Assembly (NCBI GenBank): GCA_017889625.1
Contig: JAGGAD010000020.1
Coordinates: 1-37,809, forward strand
Source of the DNA: Bacillota bacterium
Lineage (GTDB): Bacteria > Bacillota > Negativicutes > Sporomusales > CTSoil-080
Reading direction: 5' to 3'
Length of the DNA stretch: 37,809 bases
The translations under genes and the position numbers were made by a program. Under the pieces are notes generated by a model. The model was not told the DNA's origin. It saw only the letters and a program-made list of their open reading frames with translations, and did not search any database. Shown piece after piece: positions 8,415 to 16,332 of the stretch. Numbering within the stretch: position 1 is the first letter of the stretch; each line of letters starts with the position of its first letter.

Positions 8415-8678
8415 AATACCATATTTGACTAAATGCAATGCGCGGGACAAGTACGCCAGTTTTGTTTTTTAGAGAGCCGGGGGATGGTGCAACCCAGCAT
8501 ACAAACTGACCGAAATACACCCGCAAGCAACAGGCTGAAAAAGATAGTAGGCCCCAGTCGGCAGCCACCGTTAACGGCTTGAAGGTTTATTGGCCTTCGT
8601 TAAAGCGGCATTTGTACTGGCAACAAGGGTGGTACCGCGGGTGTATAACTCGTCCCTCATTAGAGGGATGGGTTTTTT
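8415..8678 (+). ncRNA. T-box leader, specifier TAC (Tyr)
   Basis: This is a cis-acting tRNA-responsive leader. The T-box sequence AAGGGTGGTACCGCGG is at 8625-8640 and the intrinsic terminator is a 10-bp stem (8649-8658 with 8663-8672) followed by six T residues. Stem I can be drawn with GCGGG (8442-8446) pairing CCCGC (8520-8524), and AGTTTTGT with ACAAACT above it. The specifier loop between them contains TAC (8516-8518), a tyrosine codon, matching tyrS downstream. By family knowledge uncharged tRNA-Tyr binds and stabilises the antiterminator so that tyrS is transcribed. Confidence 0.93.
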
Positions 8679-8722
8679 ATTTTATTAAAATACTTTCACT
8701 AGTCATTAAGGAGGCTGTTATT

Positions 8723-9940
8723 ATGTCCGTTTTTGATGTATTACAAGAGCGCGGCTTTATCCAACAACTAACTCATGAAGATGAAATTCGCGAATTGCTT
8801 GCTAAAGAAAAAATTACCTTCTATATCGGTTTTGATCCAACCGCAGATAGTCTGCATGTTGGCCATTTTCTGGGAATGATGGTCATGGCTCATATGCAGC
8901 AGCATGGTCATCGCCCCATCTGTCTTATTGGCGGCGGTACCGCAATGGTCGGTGACCCCTCGGGAAAAACCGACATGCGCAAAATGATGACACGGGAAAC
9001 CATCAACCATAACGGTGATCGCTTTAAACTTCAAATGCAACGGTTTATTGATTTCTCAGATGACAAAGCCCTAATGATGAATAACGCCGACTGGCTGTTA
9101 GAACTTAATTATGTCGAATTTCTTCGTGATGTAGGCGCTCACTTCTCAGTAAACCGAATGCTTACCGCCGAATGCTTTAAACAACGCTTGGAAAAAGGCC
9201 TATCTTTCTTAGAATTCAACTACATGCTAATGCAATCATACGACTTTCTTGAACTAAATCGCCGCGTTAACTGCACAATGCAAATGGGTGGCGATGACCA
9301 ATGGTCCAATATTATCCAAGGCGTTGACCTTATTCGCCGCAAAGACAGCAAACCGGCTTATGGCCTTACTTTTACCCTATTGACTACCAGCGATGGCCGC
9401 AAAATGGGCAAGACTGAAAAGGGTGCCCTTTGGCTCGACCCGGAAAAAACTTCACCTTATGAATTCTACCAGTACTGGCGAAATATCGATGACGCCGACG
9501 TAGAAAAATGCCTAGCTCTCTTAACTTTCCTGCCCATGGATGAAGTACGACGCCTAGGCGCGCTACAAGATAAAGAAATCAATACCGCCAAACAAGTCCT
9601 GGCTTTTGAAATTACTAAAATAGTCCACGGCGTTGAAGAAGCGGAAAAAGCCCAGCAGGCAGCGCAAGCCCTCTTCGGCGGAACCGGCGCGCTTGAAAAT
9701 GCCCCAACTACTACTATTAGTGCGGCAGATGCTTCCAGCAAACTTATTGACCTATTAGCGACCAATGCCATCTTCGCCTCCAAAAGCGAAGGGCGTCGTC
9801 TTATCGCCCAAGGCGGTCTCTACCTTGGCGACACCAAAATTACTGATCCTGACTTTACGCTTAGCACCAACTTATTTACCAACGGCAGTCTCTTAGTCCG
9901 CAAAGGCAAAAAAACATATCATCGCTTAGTTATCGAATAA
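8723..9940 (+). CDS. tyrS: tyrosyl-tRNA synthetase
   Basis: This class I aminoacyl-tRNA synthetase charges tRNA-Tyr. The 405 residues contain the HIGH signature as HVGH (residues 45-48), the KMSKS loop as KMGKT (227-231), the tyrosine-pocket region [11 protein letters not shown], and a C-terminal S4 RNA-binding domain (about 335-405, [15 protein letters not shown]). The start is the ATG behind AAGGAGG; the open frame extends upstream into the T-box terminator and that part is not coding. It is regulated by the T-box and ends at a strong hairpin immediately after the stop. Confidence 0.97.
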   Translation: MSVFDVLQERGFIQQLTHEDEIRELLAKEKITFYIGFDPTADSLHVGHFLGMMVMAHMQQHGHRPICLIGGGTAMVGDPSGKTDMRKMMTRETINHNGDRFKLQMQRFIDFSDDKALMMNNADWLLELNYVEFLRDVGAHFSVNRMLTAECFKQRLEKGLSFLEFNYMLMQSYDFLELNRRVNCTMQMGGDDQWSNIIQGVDLIRRKDSKPAYGLTFTLLTTSDGRKMGKTEKGALWLDPEKTSPYEFYQYWRNIDDADVEKCLALLTFLPMDEVRRLGALQDKEINTAKQVLAFEITKIVHGVEEAEKAQQAAQALFGGTGALENAPTTTISAADASSKLIDLLATNAIFASKSEGRRLIAQGGLYLGDTKITDPDFTLSTNLFTNGSLLVRKGKKTYHRLVIE

Positions 9941-9982
9941 TATAAAGACGACTGTCCAGCTTTTTAGGCAGTCGTCTTTATA
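9941..9982 (+). terminator. terminator hairpin after tyrS
   Basis: A perfect 14-bp stem (TATAAAGACGACTG at 9941-9954 with its complement at 9969-9982) begins directly after the tyrS stop codon. The tail is only moderately T-rich. Confidence 0.75.
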
Positions 9983-10005
9983 CTTTCTATTGAGGAGTGA
10001 AATTG

Positions 10006-10422
10006 ATGGATCACCTTTGGCTTATCTTTGGACTTTTGTCAGCAATAACTGCTGCTCTTGCCGGTGTTCCAGTGGGCTGACCCCAACACTGCAACCGCAA
10101 TCCGAGCCATGATTATGACAATAATTTTCCTGTTTTTAGTCGCGCCAGCCAGGGCATTCTCAGTCAAATGACCAACATTTTTTCTGATAAGAGAACCATC
10201 TTATTTATAACCCTAAGCGGCATCGCCGGTGCACTATCCTGGTTATTCTACTTTTGAGCACTAAAATTCGGCAAAGTGTCTCAGGTCGCCACGATCGACA
10301 AACTTAGTGTCGTATTAGCTACCATCCTAGCGATTATCTTTCTGGGTGAAAAAATCAACTTGCTAAACGCCTTGGGCGTAGGACTAATAGCCATCGGAGC
10401 AATCATTGTAGCCCTTAGCTAA
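10006..10422 (+). pseudogene. decayed EamA/DMT-family transporter
   Basis: The stretch starts with a good ribosome binding site (GAGGAGTGA) and ATG and would encode a single-EamA-domain protein of about 138 residues. The first about 20 residues (MDHLWLIFGLLSAITAA) and everything after about 10172 are in one frame, but the middle (WADPNTATAIRAMIM, then LFLVAPARAF) is readable only in the +1 frame. Two compensating indels are therefore implied. In addition TGA at 10255-10257 replaces the residue expected to be Arg in WLFYF-R-ALKFG. Downstream the conserved IDKLSVVLA and FLGEKI motifs are still clear. Other genes here end in TGA, so recoding is unlikely. A terminator follows at 10446. Confidence 0.85.
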
Positions 10423-10445
10423 CACTTTTTTCAATGGTATCAGAT

Positions 10446-10481
10446 ATATTCCCCTACCATAATGTTCGGGGAATATTTTTT
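10446..10481 (+). terminator. terminator after the EamA pseudogene
   Basis: ATATTCCCC (10446-10454) pairs with GGGGAATAT (10468-10476) and runs into six T residues. Confidence 0.85.
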
Positions 10482-10555
10482 ATCTACTTTAATATTAGTC
10501 TCACACCGGTTTAGAATCGCACTAAATTCACTAGTTATCTTCTAAAAACAAATGG

Positions 10556-10561
10556 TATAAT
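10556..10561 (+). promoter_or_regulatory. extended -10 promoter of the hemolysin III gene
   Basis: TGGTATAAT ending at 10561 is an extended -10 element. No good -35 is present at the usual distance, which is tolerated for extended -10 promoters. Confidence 0.45.
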
Positions 10562-10653
10562 ATTCAATAAGACTAACACCACATATTTTTTCTTTTTGCA
10601 TATAACAATATTATCATGCTGATCAATATACCAATCCAGAAAGAAGGTTTATT

Positions 10654-11313
10654 ATGTCTACATTAACCACACATCAAGAACACCTCGAGGAAATACTTAA
10701 CGCCCTGTCGCATGGCGTTGGTGCTGCATTAGCCCTGGCTGGTCTAACCGCCTTAGTTATAACCTCTTATATTTACGGTACTATCTGGCACCAAGTAAGC
10801 TTTATCATCTATGGCGTTTCACTTTTTCTTTTATACCTTGCCTCAACTCTATACCACAGCTTTAAAAATGAGCGGCTTAAATATATATTTAAAATCTGCG
10901 ACCACTCCGCCATATATCTTTTAATTGCCGGTTCTTATACCCCTTTCGCTCTGGTACTGTTCCGCGGCGTACTCGGCTGGACGATTTTTGGGATTGTTTG
11001 GAGTCTAGCCGCGATTGGGGTTATCCTAAAAATATTTTTTGTAAAAAAATTTAAAGTTATTTCTACCTTATGCTACCTTGGAATGGGCTGGTTAGCCATA
11101 ATATTCATCAAGCCGCTTCTTGCCGCTTTGCCGGTTACCGGCTTATACTGGCTAATCGCTGGCGGACTATCATATACCATCGGCGCAGTATTTTATCTTT
11201 GCCGTCAGCTCCCCTATAACCATACCGTGTGGCACTTCTTCGTTATCGCCGGAAGCGCTTGCCATTTTATAACAATATTATTTTTTGTTCTACCAATCGC
11301 TACTCCAGCATAA
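10654..11313 (+). CDS. hemolysin III / PAQR-family membrane protein
   Basis: A 219-residue protein with seven predicted hydrophobic segments. The family's polar motifs are present: N-terminal HGVGAALALAG, then YHSFKNERLKYIFKICDHSAIYLLIAGSY split across helices 2-3, and C-terminal HTVWHFFVIAGSACHF. The Ser, Asp and three His residues in these motifs form the zinc site of PAQR proteins, which are thought to be ceramidase-like or other hydrolases. The name hemolysin comes from the Bacillus cereus homologue, and haemolysis should not be assumed. AAGAAGG precedes the ATG. Single gene. Confidence 0.93.
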   Translation: MSTLTTHQEHLEEILNALSHGVGAALALAGLTALVITSYIYGTIWHQVSFIIYGVSLFLLYLASTLYHSFKNERLKYIFKICDHSAIYLLIAGSYTPFALVLFRGVLGWTIFGIVWSLAAIGVILKIFFVKKFKVISTLCYLGMGWLAIIFIKPLLAALPVTGLYWLIAGGLSYTIGAVFYLCRQLPYNHTVWHFFVIAGSACHFITILFFVLPIATPA

Positions 11314-11353
11314 ACTAATAAAGTCAGCCCGAATTAGAAAGTAGTCCTTATTG

Positions 11354-11382
11354 TTGACATTAAAAATATTTTATGCTACTAT
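11354..11382 (+). promoter_or_regulatory. promoter of the small orphan gene
   Basis: Perfect TTGACA (11354-11359), 17 bases, TACTAT (11377-11382). It implies a 5' leader of about 165 bases before the start codon at 11554. Confidence 0.75.
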
Positions 11383-11389
11383 TACGAAG

Positions 11390-11553
11390 ATTATTTCCTG
11401 ATACCCTTAGTTGAATATACTGTATTATAGAGCATGATGCTGGCTCTGAATTCTAATTCTGACTCAGTATTGGTAATAGTCGAATGGTAATTCGCGGCTG
11501 ATGACGCAGCCCTGCGTCAAAAATTACCGATAATTGGGAACGGAGGGGAAAGT
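11390..11553 (+). ncRNA. structured 5' leader of unknown class
   Basis: The leader can form a small hairpin AGCAT-G-ATGCT and, near its 3' end, an outer helix GGTAATT (11486-11492) with AATTACC (11522-11528). Inside that helix two stems compete for the same bases: GGCTG (11496-11500) with CAGCC (11507-11511), and GACGCAG (11503-11509) with CTGCGTC (11512-11518). The outer helix ends about 12 bases before the ribosome binding site GGAGGGG. I do not recognise a known riboswitch family. Confidence 0.5.
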
Positions 11554-11754
11554 ATGAAACATCGCATCCAGCAATTATTGAAACGCCTTACTCTTTTAGG
11601 ATATTGCTCGTTTGAAATTAATTCAATTCTTCAAGAAGCAATTGGCCCACAAGAGTTTGACTCTGGCAACGATCTACACTGCGCCAATGCCATCGCTGTA
11701 TTAGAGAAATATGAGCGGCTCGGCGCGCACTTTGTTAATTGTTATAGCAAGTAA
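11554..11754 (+). CDS. small protein of unknown function (66 aa)
   Basis: The product begins MKHRIQQLLKRLTLLGY and is probably helical, with a basic amphipathic N terminus, three cysteines (C18, C43, C64) and no signal peptide. I do not recognise it. Support for a real gene is strong: a consensus promoter, a GGAGGGG ribosome binding site at good spacing, and an intrinsic terminator 12 bases after the stop. The long leader suggests post-transcriptional control. The spacing of hydrophobic residues would fit a small helical bundle or DNA/RNA-binding protein, but this is a guess. Confidence 0.75.
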   Translation: MKHRIQQLLKRLTLLGYCSFEINSILQEAIGPQEFDSGNDLHCANAIAVLEKYERLGAHFVNCYSK

Positions 11755-11765
11755 ATAGTTATCCC

Positions 11766-11806
11766 AAAAGTACAACCGCCGATATATTCGGAAGTTGTAC
11801 TTTTTT
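11766..11806 (+). terminator. terminator of the small orphan gene
   Basis: AAAAGTACAAC (11766-11776) pairs with GTTGTACTTTT (11794-11804), with a T run at the end and an inner CCG/CGG pair. Confidence 0.85.
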
Positions 11807-11878
11807 ATGAAAAACGACATAGTATTCATAATACATGGACAAAAGTATAAAAATTTTAGTATTTTTTCTTAAAAGCTA

Positions 11879-11908
11879 TTGTCTTGTCTTAAGTAAGTTT
11901 CGTATAAT
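11879..11908 (+). promoter_or_regulatory. promoter of the aminotransferase gene
   Basis: TTGTCT (11879-11884), 18 bases, TATAAT (11903-11908), about 28 bases before the start codon. Confidence 0.6.
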
Positions 11909-11936
11909 GGTAAAAGGGCTAAAGGAGCGATGCACA

Positions 11937-13232
11937 ATGATTGAATTGCAAAATATTACTACATCGGATCTTGAAACATATCACTCATCATTATCACGCA
12001 AATACCAAGATATACAAAACAAAAAACTTAACTTAGATATGTCCCGCGGTAAACCTTGCAAAGAACAGCTTGATTTATCCAACGGACTTCTCGAAAGTCT
12101 CGATAGTTCAGACTATCGGTCTGCTAATGGTACCGACTGCCGCAATTACGGCATACTCGACGGACTACCTGAACTAAAAGCCCTTTGCGCCGAGTTACTC
12201 GAGGTACAAACACAGGAAGTCATCGTTGGCGGTAACTCCAGTTTAACGCAAATGTATGATCTAATTGCTAAAATGTTGCTGCACCGTCTACCTGACAGTG
12301 ACACACCCTGGTGCAAACTGTCTAAAATCAAATTTTTATGTCCCAGTCCCGGTTATGACCGCCATTTTGCGATCTCAGCTAACTTTGGTATAGAGATGAT
12401 TCCTATCGACTATCATAGTGACGGCCCGGATATGGACACTATCGAACGTTTAGTTGCCAATGACCCTGAAATCAAAGGCATCTGGTGCGTTCCCAAATAC
12501 AGCAACCCAACCGGCATTACATATTCGGACAATGTTGTTACCCGCTTGGCAAAAATGTCTGCCAAAGCTCCAGATTTCACTATCTTCTGGGACAACGCCT
12601 ATATCGTGCATCATCTTGATAGCACCCATCCAAAGCTACTTAATATATTGACCGCTTGCCGCGAAGCCAATCATCCTAACCGGGTTTTCATCTTCTCCTC
12701 AACTTCCAAAATAAGCTTCCCTGGCAGCGGAATTGCTATGCTAGCAAGCAGCGAAGCTAACATTTCCTGGCTGAAAAAACTAATGTCAGTTCAATCTATT
12801 GGCCCTGATAAAATAAATCAGCTGCGTCATCTTCGATTCTTTAAAAATATCGCTGGAATTGAAGCACATATGGAACGCCACGCTGCTATCCTCAGCCCCA
12901 AATTCAAGATAGTCTTAAATATTTTACAAGACAACTTCGCTAATGACCACACTATATCCTGGAGCAAACCTCATGGCGGCTATTTTATCAGCCTAGATAC
13001 CCCACCAGGTTGTGCTAAAAAAGTCGTAGCCAAGGCTAAAGCAGCCGGCGTAGTACTAACCCCAGCTGGAGCCAGCTTCCCCTATGGCAATGACCCGGAA
13101 GATAGAAACATCAGGATTGCTCCGACAATGCCGTCGTTGGCCGAACTTCAGCAAGCAATGGAATTATTAGTTCTTTGCATTAAATTGGTTAGTGCCGAAG
13201 AAGAACTGGCCAAACGCCAAACAGCATCATAA
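11937..13232 (+). CDS. class I aminotransferase, aspartate aminotransferase (PF12897-like)
   Basis: A 431-residue PLP-dependent fold-type I enzyme. Key parts: LDMSRGKPCKEQLDLS near the N terminus, GGNSSLTQM (phosphate-binding turn), CPSPGYDRHF, the VPKYSNPTGI Asn motif, DNAYIVHH (Asp on the pyridine nitrogen), SSTSKISFPGSG with the PLP lysine, and a C-terminal RIAPTMPS Arg for the substrate carboxylate. The start signature and large size match the aspartate/glutamate aminotransferase group of actinobacteria and Negativicutes rather than classical AspC. The start follows AAAGGAG; a longer frame upstream would cover the promoter and is rejected. It is monocistronic and convergent to hisC with a shared terminator. 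Confidence 0.9.
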   Translation: MIELQNITTSDLETYHSSLSRKYQDIQNKKLNLDMSRGKPCKEQLDLSNGLLESLDSSDYRSANGTDCRNYGILDGLPELKALCAELLEVQTQEVIVGGNSSLTQMYDLIAKMLLHRLPDSDTPWCKLSKIKFLCPSPGYDRHFAISANFGIEMIPIDYHSDGPDMDTIERLVANDPEIKGIWCVPKYSNPTGITYSDNVVTRLAKMSAKAPDFTIFWDNAYIVHHLDSTHPKLLNILTACREANHPNRVFIFSSTSKISFPGSGIAMLASSEANISWLKKLMSVQSIGPDKINQLRHLRFFKNIAGIEAHMERHAAILSPKFKIVLNILQDNFANDHTISWSKPHGGYFISLDTPPGCAKKVVAKAKAAGVVLTPAGASFPYGNDPEDRNIRIAPTMPSLAELQQAMELLVLCIKLVSAEEELAKRQTAS

Positions 13233-13253
13233 AAATTGCTAATACACTTTAAA

Positions 13254-13286
13254 AGGCCCATCCTGCGCTTCACGCTGGATGGGCCT
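13254..13286. terminator. bidirectional terminator between convergent aminotransferase genes
   Basis: AGGCCCATCC (13254-13263) and its complement (13277-13286) form a strong stem, extended inside by GCG/CGC. AAAA precedes it and a weaker T-rich stretch follows, so it serves hisC at least as well as the plus-strand gene. Confidence 0.75.
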
Positions 13287-13296
13287 CTATTCATTT

Positions 13297-14355
13297 CTAC
13301 CGTACAATCGTCGTTAACTGCTCTACCAAGCTTTTCATTTCGCGGTCATTGCCAATGCTTACCCGTAAAAAATTATTAATTCGCGGCTTATTAAAATACC
13401 GCACCAAGATACCTTCTTCCCTCAACTGCTGATAGATATCAGCCGCCAAGACTCGGGAATGACTAATAAAAATGAAATTAGCCAACGAAGGAATAACCGT
13501 GAACCCCAACCGCTGAAGATCAACAATAGTCTTTTCCCTGGTAGCCATAATCATATTACGGGTGGTCTGAAAATATGCTTCATCCTTAAACGCCGCTTCT
13601 GCTCCGGCCATCGCCGCCCGATCAAGCGTATACGAATTTATCGAATTTTTAACACGTTCTAACCCTTCAATCAAATCTTTATGCCCTATGGCAAGTCCCA
13701 CCCTCAGCCCTGCCAGTGACCGTGATTTTGACAACGTCTGAACTACCAGCAGATTCGGGTAACGATTAATAAATTTTACTGCAGATTGGCCGCCAAAATC
13801 AATATATGCTTCATCCACAATTACCACTTGATCAATATTTTTTTCTAAGATAGTTTCTACCGCTTCAAGCGGCATATACCTGCCGGTAGGAGCATTAGGA
13901 TTGGGAAAAATCACGCCCCCGTTTGGACTGCAGAATTTATCCCACGCCAGCGAAAAATCATCTTCCAAAGGAATAAGCTTATAATCAATATTATACAATT
14001 TGGCATAAACCGGATAAAAACTATAGCTGATATCCGGAAAAAGAATTGGCGTTCCCGGATTAAAAAACGCCTGAAAACAAAACGCTAAAACTTCATCCGA
14101 GCCATTACCTACAAAAACTTGTTCTTTAGTCAGTCCATGATATTCAGCAATACACGCTCTCAGTTCCCGGCACTCCGGATCAGGATACAATCTTAAAGTT
14201 TCCGTTGTCACCTGATTAATCGCGGCAAGTACTTTGGGCGACGGCGGATATGGATTTTCGTTTGTATTTAACTTAATATAACGCTTATCTTGGGGCTGCT
14301 CCCCCGGCACGTAGGGATCGATTTTTTTGGCAACTTCACTCCAATATTTACTCAT
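13297..14355 (-). CDS. hisC: histidinol-phosphate aminotransferase
   Basis: This PLP enzyme converts imidazole acetol phosphate and glutamate to histidinol phosphate in histidine synthesis. The 352 residues show KLNTNENPYPPSP at the N terminus, VGNGSDEVLAF, FPNPNAPTGRYM, VVDEAYIDF, the PLP lysine motif TLSKSRSLAGLRVG, and the C-terminal NFLRVSIG. GAAGGAG lies 10 bases before the ATG. It stands outside any his operon, so it may also serve aromatic amino acid transamination, as HisC does in some Firmicutes. Confidence 0.94.
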   Translation of the reverse strand: MSKYWSEVAKKIDPYVPGEQPQDKRYIKLNTNENPYPPSPKVLAAINQVTTETLRLYPDPECRELRACIAEYHGLTKEQVFVGNGSDEVLAFCFQAFFNPGTPILFPDISYSFYPVYAKLYNIDYKLIPLEDDFSLAWDKFCSPNGGVIFPNPNAPTGRYMPLEAVETILEKNIDQVVIVDEAYIDFGGQSAVKFINRYPNLLVVQTLSKSRSLAGLRVGLAIGHKDLIEGLERVKNSINSYTLDRAAMAGAEAAFKDEAYFQTTRNMIMATREKTIVDLQRLGFTVIPSLANFIFISHSRVLAADIYQQLREEGILVRYFNKPRINNFLRVSIGNDREMKSLVEQLTTIVR

Positions 14356-14417
14356 CTATGTCAACTCCTTCATTATTATGCTTTAGCATTTTAAAGTATA
14401 ACTAAGTTAATATGTCG

Positions 14418-14446
14418 ATTATACCATTAGTTGCCGTTAAATCCAA
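14418..14446 (-). promoter_or_regulatory. promoter of hisC
   Basis: On the minus strand TTGGAT (14441-14446), 17 bases, TATAAT (14418-14423) with TGG in front (extended -10). Confidence 0.6.
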
Positions 14447-14529
14447 CACCTTTTTTGCCGGTCTGTAAATACCGGCCACTATTATATAATTACCAATATA
14501 CGACAATTATCAAATAAATATCACATTTT

Positions 14530-14559
14530 TTGTTATTATCAATGAAATTGTAGTAAAAT
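14530..14559 (+). promoter_or_regulatory. candidate promoter of the TauE/SafE-like gene
   Basis: TTGTTA (14530-14535), 18 bases, TAAAAT (14554-14559), 40 bases before the start codon. The region is AT-rich, so support is moderate. Confidence 0.4.
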
Positions 14560-14598
14560 AATATCTACCGGACTAATAATTTGTTGGGGGTCTTAAAA

Positions 14599-14958
14599 AT
14601 GGAAATTGCTTTTTACGCCTTAATCGGCGCAATCGCCGGAATAATGAGTGGATTTTTCGGAATTGGCGGCGGAATAATAATTGTCCCTGCCTTGATGTAT
14701 GCCTGCGGCTTTACGCAATTAAAAGCGCAGGGAACATCATTGGCAATCATGCTGCCCCCCGTAGGAATACTGGCATTTTGGCAGTATTATAAAAACAACA
14801 ACGTCGATATCACCGCTGGCATCATTATTTGTCTAACGCTACTTATCGGTGCTTTCTTCGGTGGCAAACTTGCTCAAGTTATTCCCACAGAGATACTAAA
14901 AAAAGCCTTTGCTGTTTTCTTGATGTTTGTAGCCGTAAAAATGTTAATCAGCAAATAA
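14599..14958 (+). CDS. TauE/SafE-family membrane protein, half-size
   Basis: A 119-residue membrane protein with about four hydrophobic segments. The first contains the family glycine motif SGFFGIGGGIIIVPAL (residues about 16-31). TauE/SafE proteins move sulfite, sulfonates or other organic anions and normally have two such repeats in about 250 residues; this one has a single repeat with intact ends. Half-size members are known to occur in pairs, but no partner is adjacent: the IS30 element begins 150 bp downstream. It may work as a homodimer, or a second half may have been separated. GGGGG precedes the ATG; a TTG 18 bases upstream is less likely. Confidence 0.85.
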   Translation: MEIAFYALIGAIAGIMSGFFGIGGGIIIVPALMYACGFTQLKAQGTSLAIMLPPVGILAFWQYYKNNNVDITAGIIICLTLLIGAFFGGKLAQVIPTEILKKAFAVFLMFVAVKMLISK

Positions 14959-15088
14959 AACAACGCCTGACAAAAACGTACCGTTTCAGCTTCAGCCAAT
15001 AACAATTATTTATAAACTAATTCATGAGTGACTTCTCCTTCTCAACTGTTTTCTATCATCTTTACTATATCATTTATGTTTTTCACAT

Positions 15089-15101
15089 TTTCTATTTTAT
15101 T
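15089..15101 (+). repeat. left copy of a 13-bp direct repeat flanking the IS
   Basis: TTTCTATTTTATT here recurs exactly at 16320-16332. Each copy lies 5 bases outside the recognisable inverted-repeat end. The AT-rich composition weakens the case for a target duplication. Confidence 0.5.
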
Positions 15102-15117
15102 GGCCGATTGTAAAATG

Positions 15118-15171
15118 AAGTTGAACACCTAAGGAAAAAGTCCATAGGTGACTTTTCCTCATATGGTAGAA
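15118..15171 (+). repeat. left inverted repeat of the IS, split by a 33-bp hairpin segment
   Basis: The blocks AAGTTGAACAC and TATGGTAGAA that are contiguous at the right end are separated here by 15129-15161. The segment and its edge can form CACCTA/TAGGTG or, alternatively, AGGAAAAAGTC/GACTTTTCCT (one bulged A). Confidence 0.75.
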
Positions 15172-15213
15172 TGGAGTTTCCACACAACCATCACCAATGA
15201 GGAGGCAATCACT

Positions 15214-16269
15214 ATGGACTGCTATGATTATATCACAGTAGAACCTGAACGCAAACGCGGTCAGCACTTAGGACAAGAAGATCGCGGGGTAATTCAGCAA
15301 TTAAACAAACAAGGATACTCTCTCAGAGCGATTGCCAAAGAAATCAACTGCTCGCCAAGCACCGTTATGAATGAATTGCGCCGTGGTACGCCACCTCGTA
15401 AAAGCCACCGGGGGCGTCGACCTGAATATAGCGCCAAACGAGGAAGGGTAGTTTATGAAGTCAATCGAACGCGATGCAGAAGATACCATCGGATTGCTCA
15501 TTGTTTTGACTTCATTCGATGGGTAGTAAAGCAAGTCCGTGAACACCGCTGGTCGTTAGATGCTTGCGTAGGTTACGCCAGGTTGCACAGTCTGTTCGAT
15601 CAAAGTGCGATGGTGTGCACGAAAACCCTCTATAATGAGTTGGAGGCCAAAAATCTGCCATTATCCCTTTTTGAACTGCCGGAGGTCCTCAAACGCAAGC
15701 GCCACAAAGGAAAGAGCCGAGTTCATAAACGGCCAAAGGGCAACAGCATTGACGAGCGGCCCGATATCGTGGATGACCGCACAGAGCTTGGACATTGGGA
15801 AGCCGACACGGTGGTCGGACGTCGCAACGGTAAGGAAGCTGTTATCCTGACGTTGGTTGAGCGTGTCACCACCAACTACCTTGCCATTCGTATTCCCGGT
15901 AAAACTAGCGAGGCCGTCATCGACGCCATGAACGTTTTGTACGCTGAGTACGGCGAACGGTTCAGCAAGGTATTCAAGACCATTACGACCGACAATGGTT
16001 TTGAATTTGAGGATTTTGCACAGCTCCTTAAATGAGGCACGAACGTCTACTTCTCTCATCCGTACTCGTCTTGGGAGCGTCCTGTGAATGAAAGGCACAA
16101 TGGCCTCTTACGCCAGTATATTCCTAAAGGCGTTTCCATCGAGCAGTATGCACCAGCAGATGTGTTGGGCTTTGCCGATGAACTGAATGACCGTCCACGC
16201 AGACGTCTTGGCTATCGGACTCCAGCCGAACTTTTCGACGCTTTCCTTGACGACGTTTATTCTGCGTGA
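15214..16269 (+). pseudogene. IS30-family transposase, interrupted by TGA
   Basis: The 352-codon frame has an N-terminal helix-turn-helix (YSLRAIAKEINCSPSTVMNEL) and the DDE catalytic domain: first Asp in GHWEADTVVG, second in TTDNGFEF, and Glu in NERHNG. A TGA at 16033-16035 stands between DFAQLLK and GTNVYFSHPYSSWER, where IS30 proteins usually have Trp (a TGG-to-TGA change). The truncated 273-residue product lacks the catalytic Glu. The frame is otherwise open to 16269, so the lesion looks recent. The start follows TGAGGAGG. Confidence 0.9.
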
Positions 16270-16282
16270 CCTCCAGTTATCG

Positions 16283-16303
16283 TTCTACCATAGTGTTCAA
16301 CTT
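16283..16303 (+). repeat. right inverted repeat of the IS
   Basis: TTCTACCATA followed by GTGTTCAACTT, the inverse complement of the two left-end blocks in contiguous form. Confidence 0.8.
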
Positions 16304-16319
16304 GCACTTGCAATTTACG

Positions 16320-16332
16320 TTTCTATTTTATT
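16320..16332 (+). repeat. right copy of a 13-bp direct repeat flanking the IS
   Basis: TTTCTATTTTATT, identical to 15089-15101 and 5 bases outside the right IS end. Confidence 0.5.

Larger units (their letters stand above)
15107..16314 (+). mobile_element. IS30-family insertion sequence, defective
   Basis: The element encodes an IS30-type transposase between inverted ends. Right end: complement of AAGTTGAACACTATGGTAGAA at 16283-16303, followed outward by GCACTTGCAAT. Left end: AAGTTGAACAC (15118-15128) and TATGGTAGAA (15162-15171), the same two blocks but separated by 33 bases. Outer similarity continues to ATTG (15107-15110) and CAAT (16311-16314), so exact ends are approximate. The transposase carries a stop codon, so the copy is probably immobile unless helped in trans. 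Confidence 0.88.

Noticed and set aside
8579-8722. N-terminal extension of tyrS into the leader
   Set aside because: This part overlaps the T-box antiterminator and terminator, and the ATG at 8723 has an AAGGAGG site.
10255-10257. TGA recoding (Trp or selenocysteine), since two genes here have in-frame TGA
   Set aside because: Intact genes in the window, such as the patatin gene, end in TGA; the EamA gene also has frameshifts, and no SECIS-like hairpin was seen after either codon.
14457-14476. GCCGGT/ACCGGC inverted repeat as a terminator
   Set aside because: It lies between divergent genes and the T run is on the wrong side for termination; it may be an operator, but nothing supports that.
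15301-16098. Minus-strand frames within the IS element
   Set aside because: They overlap the conserved transposase and show no recognisable protein motif or ribosome binding site.
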